Source: Pardosa pseudoannulata (Eukaryota > Arthropoda > Arachnida > Araneae > Lycosidae). From it: a DNA stretch of 64,000 nucleotides. This document shows positions 20,943-31,686 of this stretch, piece after piece. The position numbers and the translations under genes are program-made. The stretch covers positions 132,831,205-132,895,204 of the forward strand of contig CM063502.1 in NCBI GenBank assembly GCA_032207245.1. The letters are read 5' to 3'. How positions within the stretch are numbered: position 1 is the first letter of the stretch; every line of letters begins with the position of its first letter. Below the pieces are notes generated by a model. That model was not told the origin of the DNA. It saw only the letters and a list, made by a program, of their open reading frames with translations, and searched no databases.

Positions 20943-23398
20943 GTTATTTTATTTCGCCAAGAAAAAAAAAAAGAGTATGAACTACAATTTAGTGATTAAT
21001 AAGACTAACAAATAAAAAATAAAATATTCCATACTTTCGTGTAGATAAGCCTCCCCGACGTATACGCCGCACACGTAATAGCTGACCTAAAAAAACCGAA
21101 AGTTCTGATCCTCAGATAAGCTGCACTGGTATATACGCCGCACGCATGTTAGAAAATTAAAGTTCGTCAAATCATCGGTCCTCGTATGGAGTTTTTAATT
21201 CCCATTTTCAGTAATTACTTTCGCTTGAAGGCGATTTCTAATTCTTGACACTGAATATCAGTTTCTTTCTGTATTTCTCCGTTGTTTCTTGAAGTTGTCT
21301 TCCATAACAGCCAGCAGATAAAAAAAAAAAATTACTACGCTTTCAGCAAAGTAGCATCGTATGTTCAAAAACATGGACCGAAAATAAATAAAATACTTAT
21401 GGTTTTTAGACACACCACATTTATTAAAAAAGAGACACGCAATGTAAATTAAAGTTGGGGAAAAAAGTGAAACCAACGCGAAGCATGCCTAGCAAATGAC
21501 AGTGATCTAAATCGGCTCTAAATCCAGTCTAAATCAGCTATTTGCAAAGGAATAACACTGTCCACACACGAGGGTGCTTTGAAACGGGTAAGCCAGCGCA
21601 CATCAAAATTTCAGCTCCTTTAATTTTCCTACCAGCCGCCATTAGTGAATGCGACTTTTTTTGCCAGGCTCAGGCCTCGAACTCTCAGTCCTCCGGCTGT
21701 GGGTTTAAGTATATGCCAATTGATCTACCGCAGCACTGATTTATATTTTAGAAATATCAATGTCATGCACAAATTCAGAACTTTTTTATGAACTCCTATG
21801 GTTATTGTAGGACCCAAATAATGAGAATTAAATTATGTTGCGCTATTTATGGTTCTCTGAAAAGGGCTGTACAATAACCGAAACGTGTATAATAAGCTAG
21901 TAGAGGGAAAGTATCATTCTTGGAGTATTAGCTTATATATTTTATTTTAATTCCCCATGCAGATTGATACATGTTATTTTCGCTAATTGTATTATTCTTT
22001 CAAGTATTTGTTAGTGTTGTGGCCAAGTGCATCGTCAATATATGTTTATAAAATTATAACAAAGGGTTTTGAGGAATAAATTGATATCACACATTGTTGT
22101 ATTTGGTGATATATAAACTACAATTAGAATTTAATTTCCCTCCATGTGAGAATAATAAGTCACTCGGGATCCAATTCGATTAATTCCGGGTAAAAATTAA
22201 GAATATTAAAGATTTTTTATTCATTAATTTTTTAATTTTTATTTTATTGAAAGTGTTAACAATAAGCAATAATAATTATTATAAAAGCAGCGAGAAAAAT
22301 ATTTAATAACTAAAAAATTATTTATTCCATTTACATTGACAAAAAGAAGAAAATATTAAAAAATTGACACATTGACTTTTGAGCGATCGTAAATATAATG
22401 AAAACGTTTAAAAGCGTGTAAGAAGTCACTTCAAGTTTCACTTTAAGTTTCACGAACCTTCTTAGTAAGTTCCTCTTTGGGAAGCGGGAACTGTAGAGTT
22501 GGGTTCAACTGTTATTGTAGATTTCTTAGTACTAAATGAACGAAAGACTGTTGTGCAAAACTTTATTTTTTTTTCGCTGTCAAGAATGACTCATTACCTT
22601 AGTCAGAGGAGATGGGGGGGGCTAGAAGGCTCGAGTTCCCCCCCAAACCCCACAAAAATCTCTGGAGTTTATTGTATTGCATTTCAACACTGAAATTATT
22701 TTCAAATAAAAATATTTTTTAAACTACATGCTTATTTAAAATTTAATTTTTAAATTAAAATTTCATTTTTAAAAAATTTTATTTAAAAAAATTTCAATAC
22801 ATGTGTTTAATTTTTATATCTTTGCACCAAATTGTTTCGTACATTTAATAGCAAAAGATTGTGTATGAACTTTTAGATATATATACAAAGTTAAATGTTA
22901 TATAAATTTGCCATATAATTATTAAAATTAAATATTAATATTAAATTATGTATATTTTAATGCATTTTATTTAAAAATTAGTGCTGTCTCAGGGGGAGGC
23001 TCCGTCTAAATCGAGCTTTCCGCTTCCCGAAACGAAACCCTATCTATGACCCTCAAATGACCTTCATGTTTTACAAACACGAATCTTTTAAAATTTTCAA
23101 CTAAGGATAAAAAATTTTCCTCCTGCGATTCATTTTAAAAATAAATTTTAAAACCAACTTTTTTAGATAAGTGTTTTGGTTTGGGGAAAAAAACAGAATT
23201 AAAAAGCAATATGGTTGCAAACATCGTCTGTTTTCTTTTCTTTTTTTTTTTTTCTTAAAAAAATATTTATTCTCTAAAGGGTATAGTACCTTTCGAGCTG
23301 AAAAGTCTAATAAAACAGACGAATTATGATTCATCAATATAAAATAAAAAGTTGTGCTCTGTTTATAATCATATTTTCTGTACGTCAAAAATAAGGGT
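20943..23398. other. AT-rich stretch with minor repeats
   Basis: No supported gene. An imperfect tandem duplication of about 70 bases (21,045-21,113 and 21,116-21,183) shares 'tatacgccgcac' and 'aaagttc'. A tRNA-like segment lies at 21,655-21,740. A G-run and C-run lie near 22,610-22,650. Confidence 0.55.
21655..21740 (-). repeat. tRNA-like segment, possible SINE head
   Basis: The minus strand reads GCGGTAGATCAATTGGCAT, which resembles an A box, then GAGAGTTCGAGGC, which resembles a B box, at tRNA-like spacing. It differs from the main SINE family in this window. No flanking duplication was identified. Confidence 0.4.
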
Positions 23399-23604
23399 TG
23401 TAGAAGGACGAGACTCTTATATCAAAAGACTATTTTTCTAGGAACCATTTTATTTTCTTGCAAAGTTCCACATCACAAAACACAAAACAACAAAGAGAAC
23501 AAAACACACTCACATAGACTACTGACACTCATTAGAATACACTACTTGGCTTTTTAGCGCCACCTATCGTGAAGAAGGAGAGGGGCGTAATTGTACCCGC
23601 TACA
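23399..23604 (-). repeat. 3' LTR of the deleted LTR element
   Basis: TG...CA ends. On the sense strand it carries overlapping AATAAAATAAAA signals. A purine tract (minus strand AGGGGGAGGA) directly precedes the LTR at 23,605-23,616. Confidence 0.88.
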
Positions 23605-23866
23605 TCCTCCCCCTACACCTCCGAAGACCGTCTCGGCGAGGTGGTGGGATTTTTGATTTGTTTTCGGTGTCCACAGAAACAGGAGGGGGTCTACCTCTTT
23701 TCCGGAGCGGCACCACAGGAAATTGTTTTTGTATGACATTTTGAAAAGGTGTTAAAGCTGATGCATGGTATGCACCTAAAGGTTCATCAGGTTTGTCACA
23801 ACTAGCTATGAAAAATGTAGTAGGGGATTTTTGGGACAAAATGATGTAAGGGCCATCTTTCCTCAA
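23600..23866 (-). pseudogene. Integrase C-terminal tail (GPY/F module)
   Basis: From about 23,862 the frame reads DGPYIILSQKSPTTFFIAS, a GPY/F module of the kind found at the end of Gypsy-type integrases, then EPLGAYHASALTPF and a basic RKRGRPP end. The catalytic core that should precede it is missing. The upstream junction with gag changes frame, so no gag-integrase fusion protein would be made. Confidence 0.75.
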
Positions 23867-24101
23867 CTAGACGCTGTTTTTCTGTTTCTGCTTTCTTTAT
23901 TTCTGCTTCTTCCAACTTTTTCCGCTCGTCAACAACATTGTTAAACGTATCTTTAACAAACTGCTCGTTATCCGTAAAAATAGCAGATTTAGTTATTTTT
24001 CCATATAAATCAATTATTTTATCAGTAGATGTGACATCGGTGCCTAATTCTGATGCTAAGTTAAAAAGGTCGATTTTCTTGCCCTTAGAAAGATAAGCCA
24101 T
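23860..24101 (-). pseudogene. Retrotransposon gag N-terminal fragment
   Basis: The start is taken at 24,101, giving MAYLSKGKKIDLFNLASELG, a typical N terminus of gag proteins in arthropod Gypsy-like elements. It is followed by a highly charged segment (DERKKLEEAEIKKAETEKQR), probably a helix or coiled coil. After about 80 residues the frame runs across the deletion junction near 23,862 and then continues in a meaningless frame. Capsid and zinc-knuckle regions are absent. Confidence 0.7.
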
Positions 24102-25394
24102 TTTTACCCTACGCAATTATTGAACCGAAACTGAAACTGTTAAATAACTCAAGAAAATTTGTAAATTCAATATTACGTAATGGTTACACAACTACCCTCT
24201 CCTTTGTAGATAATATAACCAATGAAATAAGCAATCATAAAGATACTATAAAATCAAGAACCAATTTAAAATACAACAATATTTTTGATAAAATTCTTTT
24301 GAAGCAGTACTAATACCTTATATTTACTCGTTTAAAATTACAATTTGAATTTCTTACAAATAACCTTTTATATAATTGGTATGCAATAACTACGACAATT
24401 AGTATGAAAACATAAAACTTTAAAAAAAATCAATATATCGTGAACAAGCAGAACATATTATTATTTAGCTACTATTTGAATTATAAGAATAGCATACTTA
24501 GAACCAGAAATAGAATTACACATTTTATGTTTTAAAATAGTAAAAAAGGAATAATTATGAATAAGAATATTTTATTTCGAATAATCGATCATTTTTAATA
24601 TGATTTTCAAGAACACAGAATACAATATCAAACTAGCATAGAAAATTTAATTAACCAGATCAATACGTTTTTTCTTTTCTTAAAAAAAAAAATAAAATTA
24701 GATCCAACACAAAATTGATATTTCCTTTTCCATAAAACAATGAGAGAGAAAAATAGAAAAAAAAATCAAGTTCTCAAAATTTAAACATGTTTCTTTCCTT
24801 CAGGATATATACATTAGACGTACTTTATACAACCAATAGAAACAGATTATTTTCAAAAACACACAATTTATACATATATCTTGTTCTTAAAAGAAATTAA
24901 TATATCAATTAAATGATAAAAACGAAATCAAAATATGATACATAAAAAGGTATCACAAAACGATAATTAAGCGGGAAAGAACTTTTCAGCTTACTTCCGA
25001 GTAGAAGAGACGTTTGAATTCCAGATGCGACCGAAAACAAAACTGCTGTTACATTATGGTTTTACTCTGTAGTAATACATTTAATTATAAAGATGATTTT
25101 CAGAACGCAGATTTATGGATATTTCATTTTCATGAGAATGCAACACAAAATTCTTGAAAGAATCAATTTCGTTGAAAACGGAAATTTCACTGAAACGAAA
25201 GCACACACAAGCTGAAGCACACAATTCTTGGTGAAAGCGGCAAAATCACCGTAGAACAAACACACAAAAATTTTCACATCGTGTTATGGGAACACATGTC
25301 GAGATGAATCAATACTTTGACAGAGTTTTACTATTTCCCAGGACGGGAAGAAACATGGCATGTGTCTGGATGACACTTTTCCATTCTTTCAAAA

Positions 25395-25412
25395 TTTCAC
25401 GTTGGGCGCCAC
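25395..25412 (-). promoter_or_regulatory. tRNA-Lys-type primer-binding site
   Basis: On the minus strand, immediately after the 5' LTR (one base away), the sequence reads TGGCGCCCAACGTG. This is the start of the well-known complement of tRNA-Lys(1,2) used by several retroviruses and LTR elements. Confidence 0.75.
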
Positions 25413-25619
25413 TGTAGAAGGACGAGACTCTTATATCAAAAGACTATTTTTCTAGGAACCATTTTATTTTATTGCAAAGTTCCACATCACAAAACACAAA
25501 ACAACAAAGAGAACAAAACACACTCACATAGACTACTGACACTCATTAGAAAAACACTACTTGGCTTTTTAGCGCCACCTATCGTGAAAAAGGAGAGGGG
25601 CGTAATTGTACCCGCTACA
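25413..25619 (-). repeat. 5' LTR of the deleted LTR element
   Basis: It matches 23,399-23,604 with only a few differences. It ends next to the duplicated target bases GGGT. Confidence 0.88.
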
Positions 25620-25623
25620 GGGT

Positions 25624-27880
25624 TTAGCTTTATAGAAATTACTTAGTTTTGTTATATGAAACAGTGCATTTTTTTAAAATAGCATAAAATATATACATCA
25701 AAAGGGAAAAAAATAGAAATCCACTTACCCTTAAAATAAATTTTGAAACTGGTAAAAGGAAAACTAATTTTTTATCAAAATCAATTATATAGCAAAGATT
25801 ATTATATCAAAGAAAAACAATTAACTCCTTCCAGGTTCATTTTATTTCGGGATTATTGGTCAAAAAATGTCAATTTTTTATGCTTATTTTCATACATACA
25901 TAGATTTTTAAACATGTTAGCATCATTCGCATACAAAATTTCTTAAAAATTAATGTAAAAATATCAATTTAAATAAATGAGTAATTTACCTGTATAGTTG
26001 GCTTTCTGTAGGCCAAAAATCATTAGACTTTGGAGTCAATTCACACTAACTATAAATATAAATCTTAGAATATCTAGCTTTTATCTTGAATTAAATTTTA
26101 TTTATATCTTTTGCATTTACACAAATGATTATGAAATTATTAATCAAAATTTGATCATATATGATACAATCGAAAATACGGTACTGCACACAGTCCAAAG
26201 TCGCAATCTCGACAGTAGAACCTTGTTTCTCTCCTTACCTTCTTCCCTCTGCTGTCTCTCTTTGAGCAGCAAATAATCTAGTAGCCAGAAAAGTACACGC
26301 AAGCATTCGAAACCATATGTGAGATAATTCCGGGAAGACTAATTGCACAGTGTAAAATTTCACAGTGCCCGAGCTACACTCGGGATGAGCCAGGATGGTA
26401 CATTTCGCCTGCCCGAGTTCAGCTCGGGAAAAACCGGGAAGAGATTAATCCTTTTTAACCTCAATTATTGCAATACAAGCAAAATATTTTATTTTATAAT
26501 ATGAAAAAAAACTATTATTTTTCTTTAAATTTAAGATTTCTTATGAGCTAAGATTTCATATAGCTATAACAAAGCAGATAAATGTTACTTTATGCTAAAG
26601 TGTAAATATTCAAATTCTTACGATAGTATTTATAAATTGTATATTCTGTATGTTATCAAGGCCCTGATAAAATCAATTCATTTTTTCTATTTTATCCATG
26701 TTTAGACATTCTTTTGTATGAAAACAATAAAATTCCTAATGTTCCACAAAATATAACAGGAGGCTTATAGAAATAAATAATAAATTAACCCATTAAAACA
26801 CTTGCCATGCATATACTCCTTGTGTAGACATGATTACCAAATAAGAAATTGTCTTGGTAAAACATTAGTTTTAAATGTTAATTAGATTTTGTGGATTAGC
26901 AGAAAACGTACTAATAAATAAATGGTATAGAATTAAAAAATAATGATAATAAGAGAGGGCTTACAATTTAATATAATGCAACCAAGAATATTTTAAAGTT
27001 ATATAAGATATAAAGATTATAAGGTTTAAAGAATATATAAAGATTTCTTTAAAAAAGAGAACATTTTTTACAAGTTATTTCCTCATGATCCCCAAAGTCA
27101 GCATACGAAACTTAGCAGCATACGAAACTTAGAAGGAAATACGTAATTTTGAAAGAGGAACACAATGTGACAAATTCGGAAAAAATTGAATTGACGATGA
27201 GATATCAACCGGTAAAGAAAAGCTCTTACTGAGTATCACGAAATATACCCATACATTTATTGCATTATTTTGTTGCCAATACTACAGAGCTGTTTAAAAA
27301 AATGTCTAGGTGTATATTATAAAAATTAAACAAAAAATATCGACGCTATATTGAACTGTATTTAATTCTTTCCTTGAAAGTAGCACCTATAAAGGAGGGT
27401 TCATTCACAAATTGCCAAAATAAAAAGTTTGAAAACTATAGAGAACGTAATTTTACAACATTAGAGAGTTGAAACGGGTGATAACAAAGTTTTGGCTTTT
27501 CAGTGTAAAAGAAGCAAATGAGTGTATAAAATTTCTAAATTACTTTCTCAATTATTTTCAAACAATTATTTTTAATTTTTTTTAAGTCTTAACATTACAA
27601 AGATGATAATATTTTGGCTATTCAGTGTATATACAGGTCGGGTCATTAGCGGGAGGAGGGGTCGTACGCCGACCTGCAATTTTTTTTAAATTTAAAAAGC
27701 ATAAAATACTATGTGAGCAAAAATTTATTGATGTCAGAGGAAATAAACAAGAGCTATTTTCAATACAGTAAAACCAACAATAAAAAAAACGTTAACTTTT
27801 AAAAAAAATATACAGTTTTTTATGAAGTTAACTAACCGAATTTGGCTCCCTAAATTTTGCCATCTGTTTGTGAGCATTCA
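25624..27880. other. AT-rich stretch, minor repeats only
   Basis: No supported gene. Near 26,365-26,440 two short palindromes (cccgagctacactcggg and cccgagttcagctcggg) stand close together. At 27,103-27,134 a 16-base unit (agcatacgaaacttag) is repeated in tandem. At 27,634-27,680 'caggtcgg' and 'ccgacctg' form a short inverted repeat. Confidence 0.55.
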
Positions 27881-27899
27881 CTGCATACCCACCAGGAAC

Positions 27900-28015
27900 G
27901 GTCTTTTATGTGTGTGTGAGTGTGTGTGCATATATCTATATCTAGCTATATATGTGTGTGTATGTGTGTGTGTGTGTGTCTGTGTGTGTATATATGCATG
28001 AATATATATGTAAAC
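27900..28015. repeat. GT/TA microsatellite
   Basis: Mixed (GT)n and (TA)n runs. Confidence 0.9.
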
Positions 28016-28019
28016 ATAT

Positions 28020-28295
28020 TCCTTTTACCCACTCCTGAACGAAGTACTACAACTCCAGAGTAGCAGAGTCCATCGCGAAGTCATCAGTTCGACTTCCTGA
28101 GTTGGCAACAGTTGGTTTTGAAAAGAATGTGAATAGAGTTCCGAGTTCTGAGTGACGTGTGTGGGAGAGAGGAATAATATGATTAATCGAGCCATAATTA
28201 ACCAAGTTTATCCCTAGACCCCTCTGTATATAATTCCTTTAACGTTAATTAAAGTAATGTTCATAGTAAGAGTTTGTCTCTCCTTCACAAAAACA
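28020..28295 (+). repeat. Candidate 5' LTR upstream of a primer site
   Basis: The stretch ends TTCACAAAAACA directly before a tRNA-Pro-like primer site. It contains a TATA-like tgtatataa at about 28,228. The left boundary is not certain, because no second copy is present in the window to define it. A gag gene follows 0.8 kb downstream. Confidence 0.45.
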
Positions 28296-28313
28296 TGGGG
28301 GATCGTCTTGTCC
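28296..28313 (+). promoter_or_regulatory. tRNA-Pro-type primer-binding site
   Basis: TGGGGGATCGTC differs at one position from the first 12 bases of the familiar tRNA-Pro primer site (TGGGGGCTCGTC) of gammaretroviruses. It follows a CA that would end the LTR. Confidence 0.55.
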
Positions 28314-29102
28314 AATGAACCCCATCTGAGTCTATTCTAAGTTGTTTTTAAGTCGTTAATAATTACGTTGTAGTAATTATTTTTTTTTCTGCTGAATTCC
28401 GAGCCATCACTTTCGATTCGAGTGAAACCAGAAGTGCGAATCATCCCAAGTGCACCTGCCCTGATGTATGTATTTCTGTTTTGGATTTAGACGTTCGAAG
28501 ATTAATTTTTTTTTCATCAGTGTTTTTCATCAGAACATTCTTTTTATCGCCGTTGATTTTATTCACCGGTGAAGTTCTGTTTCGTCAATTCCGAGAATAA
28601 GTAGTAAATACGAAAGAAGAAATTTTTTTTTCCCTCTCTTCAATATGTTTGATTTTGAATCTTCAATTTGAGTGTGTACGTAATTATAGTGCAACAAAAT
28701 GTGTTTGATGAAATATTCTGAATATGATAAAATTATTACATCTATACTTATTATCCTAGATATTTAATATTTTCGACATGGAATCGGGTAAGTTAAAATT
28801 TTTTAATTTTCATTTTTTAGAACAATTTTGAAGCTGACCTACTTTCGATTTCGAGATTTTGATTTACAGAAGAAAGTGACTGAATGAATATAGACTTACC
28901 GATATAAATTGATTTGAGTATTTTACAGTAATTTGACTAATTCAATTCTATAGATCTGTACTTATTCTCATGTATTTACAGTATATTCTATTGCATTATT
29001 TAACTACTTCTTCGTTCATCTGAATTTAATAATTTTTATTTATGCAAATTTCCCACTGTTGATTATATTTACTGTAATTTATTATTGGTTTGCATTCAGA
29101 AA

Positions 29103-29668
29103 ATGGCCCTCGGATTAGTAGACATCCCTCAGATTGCCCATTCTCTAAAATTTGCTAGCACTAAAGCAATTACTTTACTCAACAGTATTGTTTTCGATAC
29201 ACCCCATGATAGAGCAACTAGGGCGAAATTACGCGAGTTTACGGGCTTCCCCGTCGAAACTAGTCTAACGGAAAAGATTCAAAATGTTAAAGAATCTTTC
29301 TTATTAGCAGATCTAGTACAAGTAGCTAATATTTTGCATATCGAAATTAGCACGCACACCAATTTATTGTGCGATTCTATATTTATGTATCTCAGAAATA
29401 TTGCTGAGTTAAAGAATTTGATTTCTGTTGCTAATTCCGAAACAGAAGAGCACACTGTGCCTTTCTTACAACAGTTTTCCAAGCATCAGACATCACAAAG
29501 TAGTGCTTTCTCCCCATCAGTGCCTAATCCTAACACTACAGCACTTAATAATTTTAATTTTGTTGAACATAGTATTCCGCCTGGTCAACGAGGATTCAAT
29601 GTTGGATTCAGCATCAAAGACATCGCGGATGAAATTAAAAATTTTGACGGTACCTCGATGTACCCTAT
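29103..29668 (+). pseudogene. Retroelement gag, 5' half, split by a BEL element
   Basis: The start ATG at 29,103 has a good context (AAAATGG). The protein begins MALGLVDIPQIAHSLKF and keeps one open frame of about 188 codons to the insertion point. There KDIADEIKNFDGTSMYPI is the start of a retrotransposon gag capsid domain (an F-x-G block). The frame then runs into the LTR of the BEL element. The missing downstream half resumes at 35,173. The element family is probably Gypsy-like, judged from the capsid start and the tRNA-Pro-like primer site. Upstream, a donor-like GTAAGT at 28,788 and an acceptor-like CAG at 29,097-29,099 could mark a leader intron; this is tentative. Confidence 0.75.
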
Positions 29669-29858
29669 TGTATGTGCTGTATTAATGGACTGTATTAAAA
29701 TAATAAGAAACGAAATTCACGAACACTAACATGTATTGAACAAAAATATGGAGGAATTTGTTGACAGAAGGCCTGCCATGTTACACAGAGCTCACTCGAT
29801 CTCGTAGAGGAAAAAACTCTCTTTAACAAAACTCCGCGCATAAGCGTGGAACGTAACA
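29669..29858 (-). repeat. 3' LTR of the BEL/Pao element
   Basis: TG...CA ends, matching 34,969-35,167 over nearly its whole length; the right copy has about ten extra bases near its end (gctcagtgcgcga). A purine tract, minus-strand GGTGGGGAG, touches it at 29,859-29,867. Confidence 0.9.
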
Positions 29859-30042
29859 CTCCCCACCGGTGAATGTTACACATTCAACATCATTTGAAAA
29901 ATTCGATTACAGTTCAAATACACATTATAGTAATTACAATACAAATACAAATTCACAGTACAATTTTTAACATATAAGTAACATCAAATAAACACATAAC
30001 ATAAAAACAACCATCGTAACATAGTTTGTAAATTAAAGTGAC

Positions 30043-31151
30043 TTATTCCACAGTAATGATACAAATCTTCCGAATATTTCTTTTCAGAATTTTACCATCA
30101 GGTAAACGCGGGTTTACCACTCTAATCCGTTTATCCCTTCCATAGAATACCTCAATTATTCTGCCAAGGAACCATTTTGTAGAGGGAAGATTATCATCTT
30201 TAATTAAAACAAGCATACCCTCTTTAACCTCATTTTTGCTATATCTCCACCTACTCCTTTCTTGTAAGTTGTTTAGATAGTCATGTTTCCACGACTTCCA
30301 AATTCTTTGACTCAATTTTGTAATTTTCTGCCACTTAGAAAGTCTATTGTTACTAATATCAACTAACTGAGATTCATGAAGAGCAGTAATGGGTCTGCCT
30401 ATCAAAAAATGTCCTAGTGATAGTACCTCAAAACTGTCAAATTCCGGTGGCTTGAGGAGTCTAAAGTTCAATACGCCTTCTATTTCATTGAGTATAGTAA
30501 TAAATTCCTCTAGGGTCAATACTTGACGACCAACAGTACGCTTTAGGTGAAATTTAAATGACTTCACCCCCGCTTCCCAAATACCCCCAAAATTTGGAGA
30601 AATTGGGGGGGGGGATAAATTTCCACTCGATACCCTCATAAATTAAGTAGTTTGATAGAATTGCATTTGGAGATTTTACCATTTTAAGCAATTTTTTAAT
30701 TTCAACACTAGCACCAACAAAAGTTTTGGCATTGTCTGTCAAGATTTTTGAACATTTGCCCCGTCTACCAAAGAAACGTTTCAAGCGGTATTACACGTTC
30801 CGTTGGTAGATCAACCATTATTTGAGTAATTGCAATAGGTTTATTCTTAAAACGAGTGACACAATCGTGAACAATTTTTCTACAATTATTCCTACCATTA
30901 AGTGGCCAGAATCTTTGTCGAACTTGATACAACAGTTCTTTGGGACCTAAGTGCAAGTACTTTAAATGGAAGTATTTTAAGATTACATTTGTTAAACAAT
31001 GTTTACTAGGTAAAACAATGGGATGTTTACTATTTACATTTATGTCTGAATGACACAATCTTCCTCCTACTCTCATTACCTTATTCTCATCAAAAAATAC
31101 ATTTAGAGCAGTTAACTTACTTTTTAGCGGAACAGGCTCACCTCTTTCCAA
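30043..31151 (-). pseudogene. BEL/Pao integrase with internal deletion
   Basis: From 31,151 the zinc-binding region reads HPIVLPSKHCLTNVILKYFH and HLGPKELLYQVRQRFW, with the second cysteine of the usual pair replaced (CVTRFKNK). At about 30,780 the sequence jumps from LPTERVIPLETFL straight to FFGRRGKCSKILTDN, so about 45-50 residues of the core that carry the first catalytic aspartate are missing. The second aspartate (ILTDNAKTFVG) is present. The glutamate region follows in the next frame (FGGIWEAGVKSFKFHLKR). The C-terminal DUF5641-type region (KWFLGRIIEVFYGRDKRIRV) is intact. Frame changes occur at about 30,770 and 30,600. It cannot catalyse integration. Confidence 0.88.
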
Positions 31152-31195
31152 GTTCTTTATTTCGTCTGCAAACTCACATTTTTGCAGAGATCAAA

Positions 31196-31612
31196 TTAAC
31201 CCCCCACTTCGCCTAAATTCAATTCACGAAGAGTTAAGGGTCCACTTAGCCTGATGCTACGATTCTTACAATTAAAAATAAACCTGAAAAGAAAGCTTAT
31301 AATACTAATAAGTTTTACATAATTATTTGTAATCTTAAGTATGCACTCCAAAAAGGAACACTGATTGGATAAAATGAATATCACTAATGTATCAAGTTCT
31401 TTTGTAGGGTTTTTCTTGAGTTCATCGGAATACATCTCTTCTGGAATCACTAAAGTAGGTTCACTTCTATAAAATACCTGTTGTCCCAAAAAGTCTGGAC
31501 TATACCACCACTTTAGATTTCTTAAAAGTTTTTCCACACTAATACCTCTTGTCAGCAGATCAGCCGGATTACAAGAACTGGAACAATGAGACCAACTTCC
31601 TTTATCAGTCAA
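31196..31612 (-). pseudogene. BEL/Pao connector between RNase H and integrase
   Basis: It contains SSCNPADLLTRGISVEKLL, the hallmark NPADLxTRG of BEL/Pao elements at the end of RNase H, followed by a WW-type region (LKWWYSPDFL). Stops separate it from the reverse transcriptase block above and the integrase block below. Confidence 0.85.
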
Positions 31613-31686
31613 GGCTTGTATCTCCTCGACTCAATTTCTGACAAAGGGTTTCCACCTGTTAGATGATCCCTTTATCCAATACAGGG

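Larger units (their letters stand above)
23399..25619 (-). mobile_element. Internally deleted LTR retrotransposon with intact ends
   Basis: Two LTRs of 206 and 207 bases, about 98% alike by eye, start TGTAG and end CTACA. The four bases GGGT flank both outer ends (23,395-23,398 and 25,620-25,623), a target duplication. In element orientation the 5' LTR is at the right. It is followed by a tRNA-Lys-type primer site, a long leader, a gag start and then only the tail of an integrase. Protease, reverse transcriptase, RNase H and the integrase core are absent, so it would depend on a full-length relative. Confidence 0.88.

Noticed and set aside
22500..23040. Inverted 'gggaagcggga' / 'tccgcttccc' motifs as ends of a DNA element
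   Set aside because: The match is about ten bases, not at equal depth from any duplication, and does not extend.
26365..26440. Paired CCCGAG...CTCGGG palindromes as a CRISPR-like or terminator array
   Set aside because: Only two units with different loops in a eukaryotic context; no array, no spacers of regular length.
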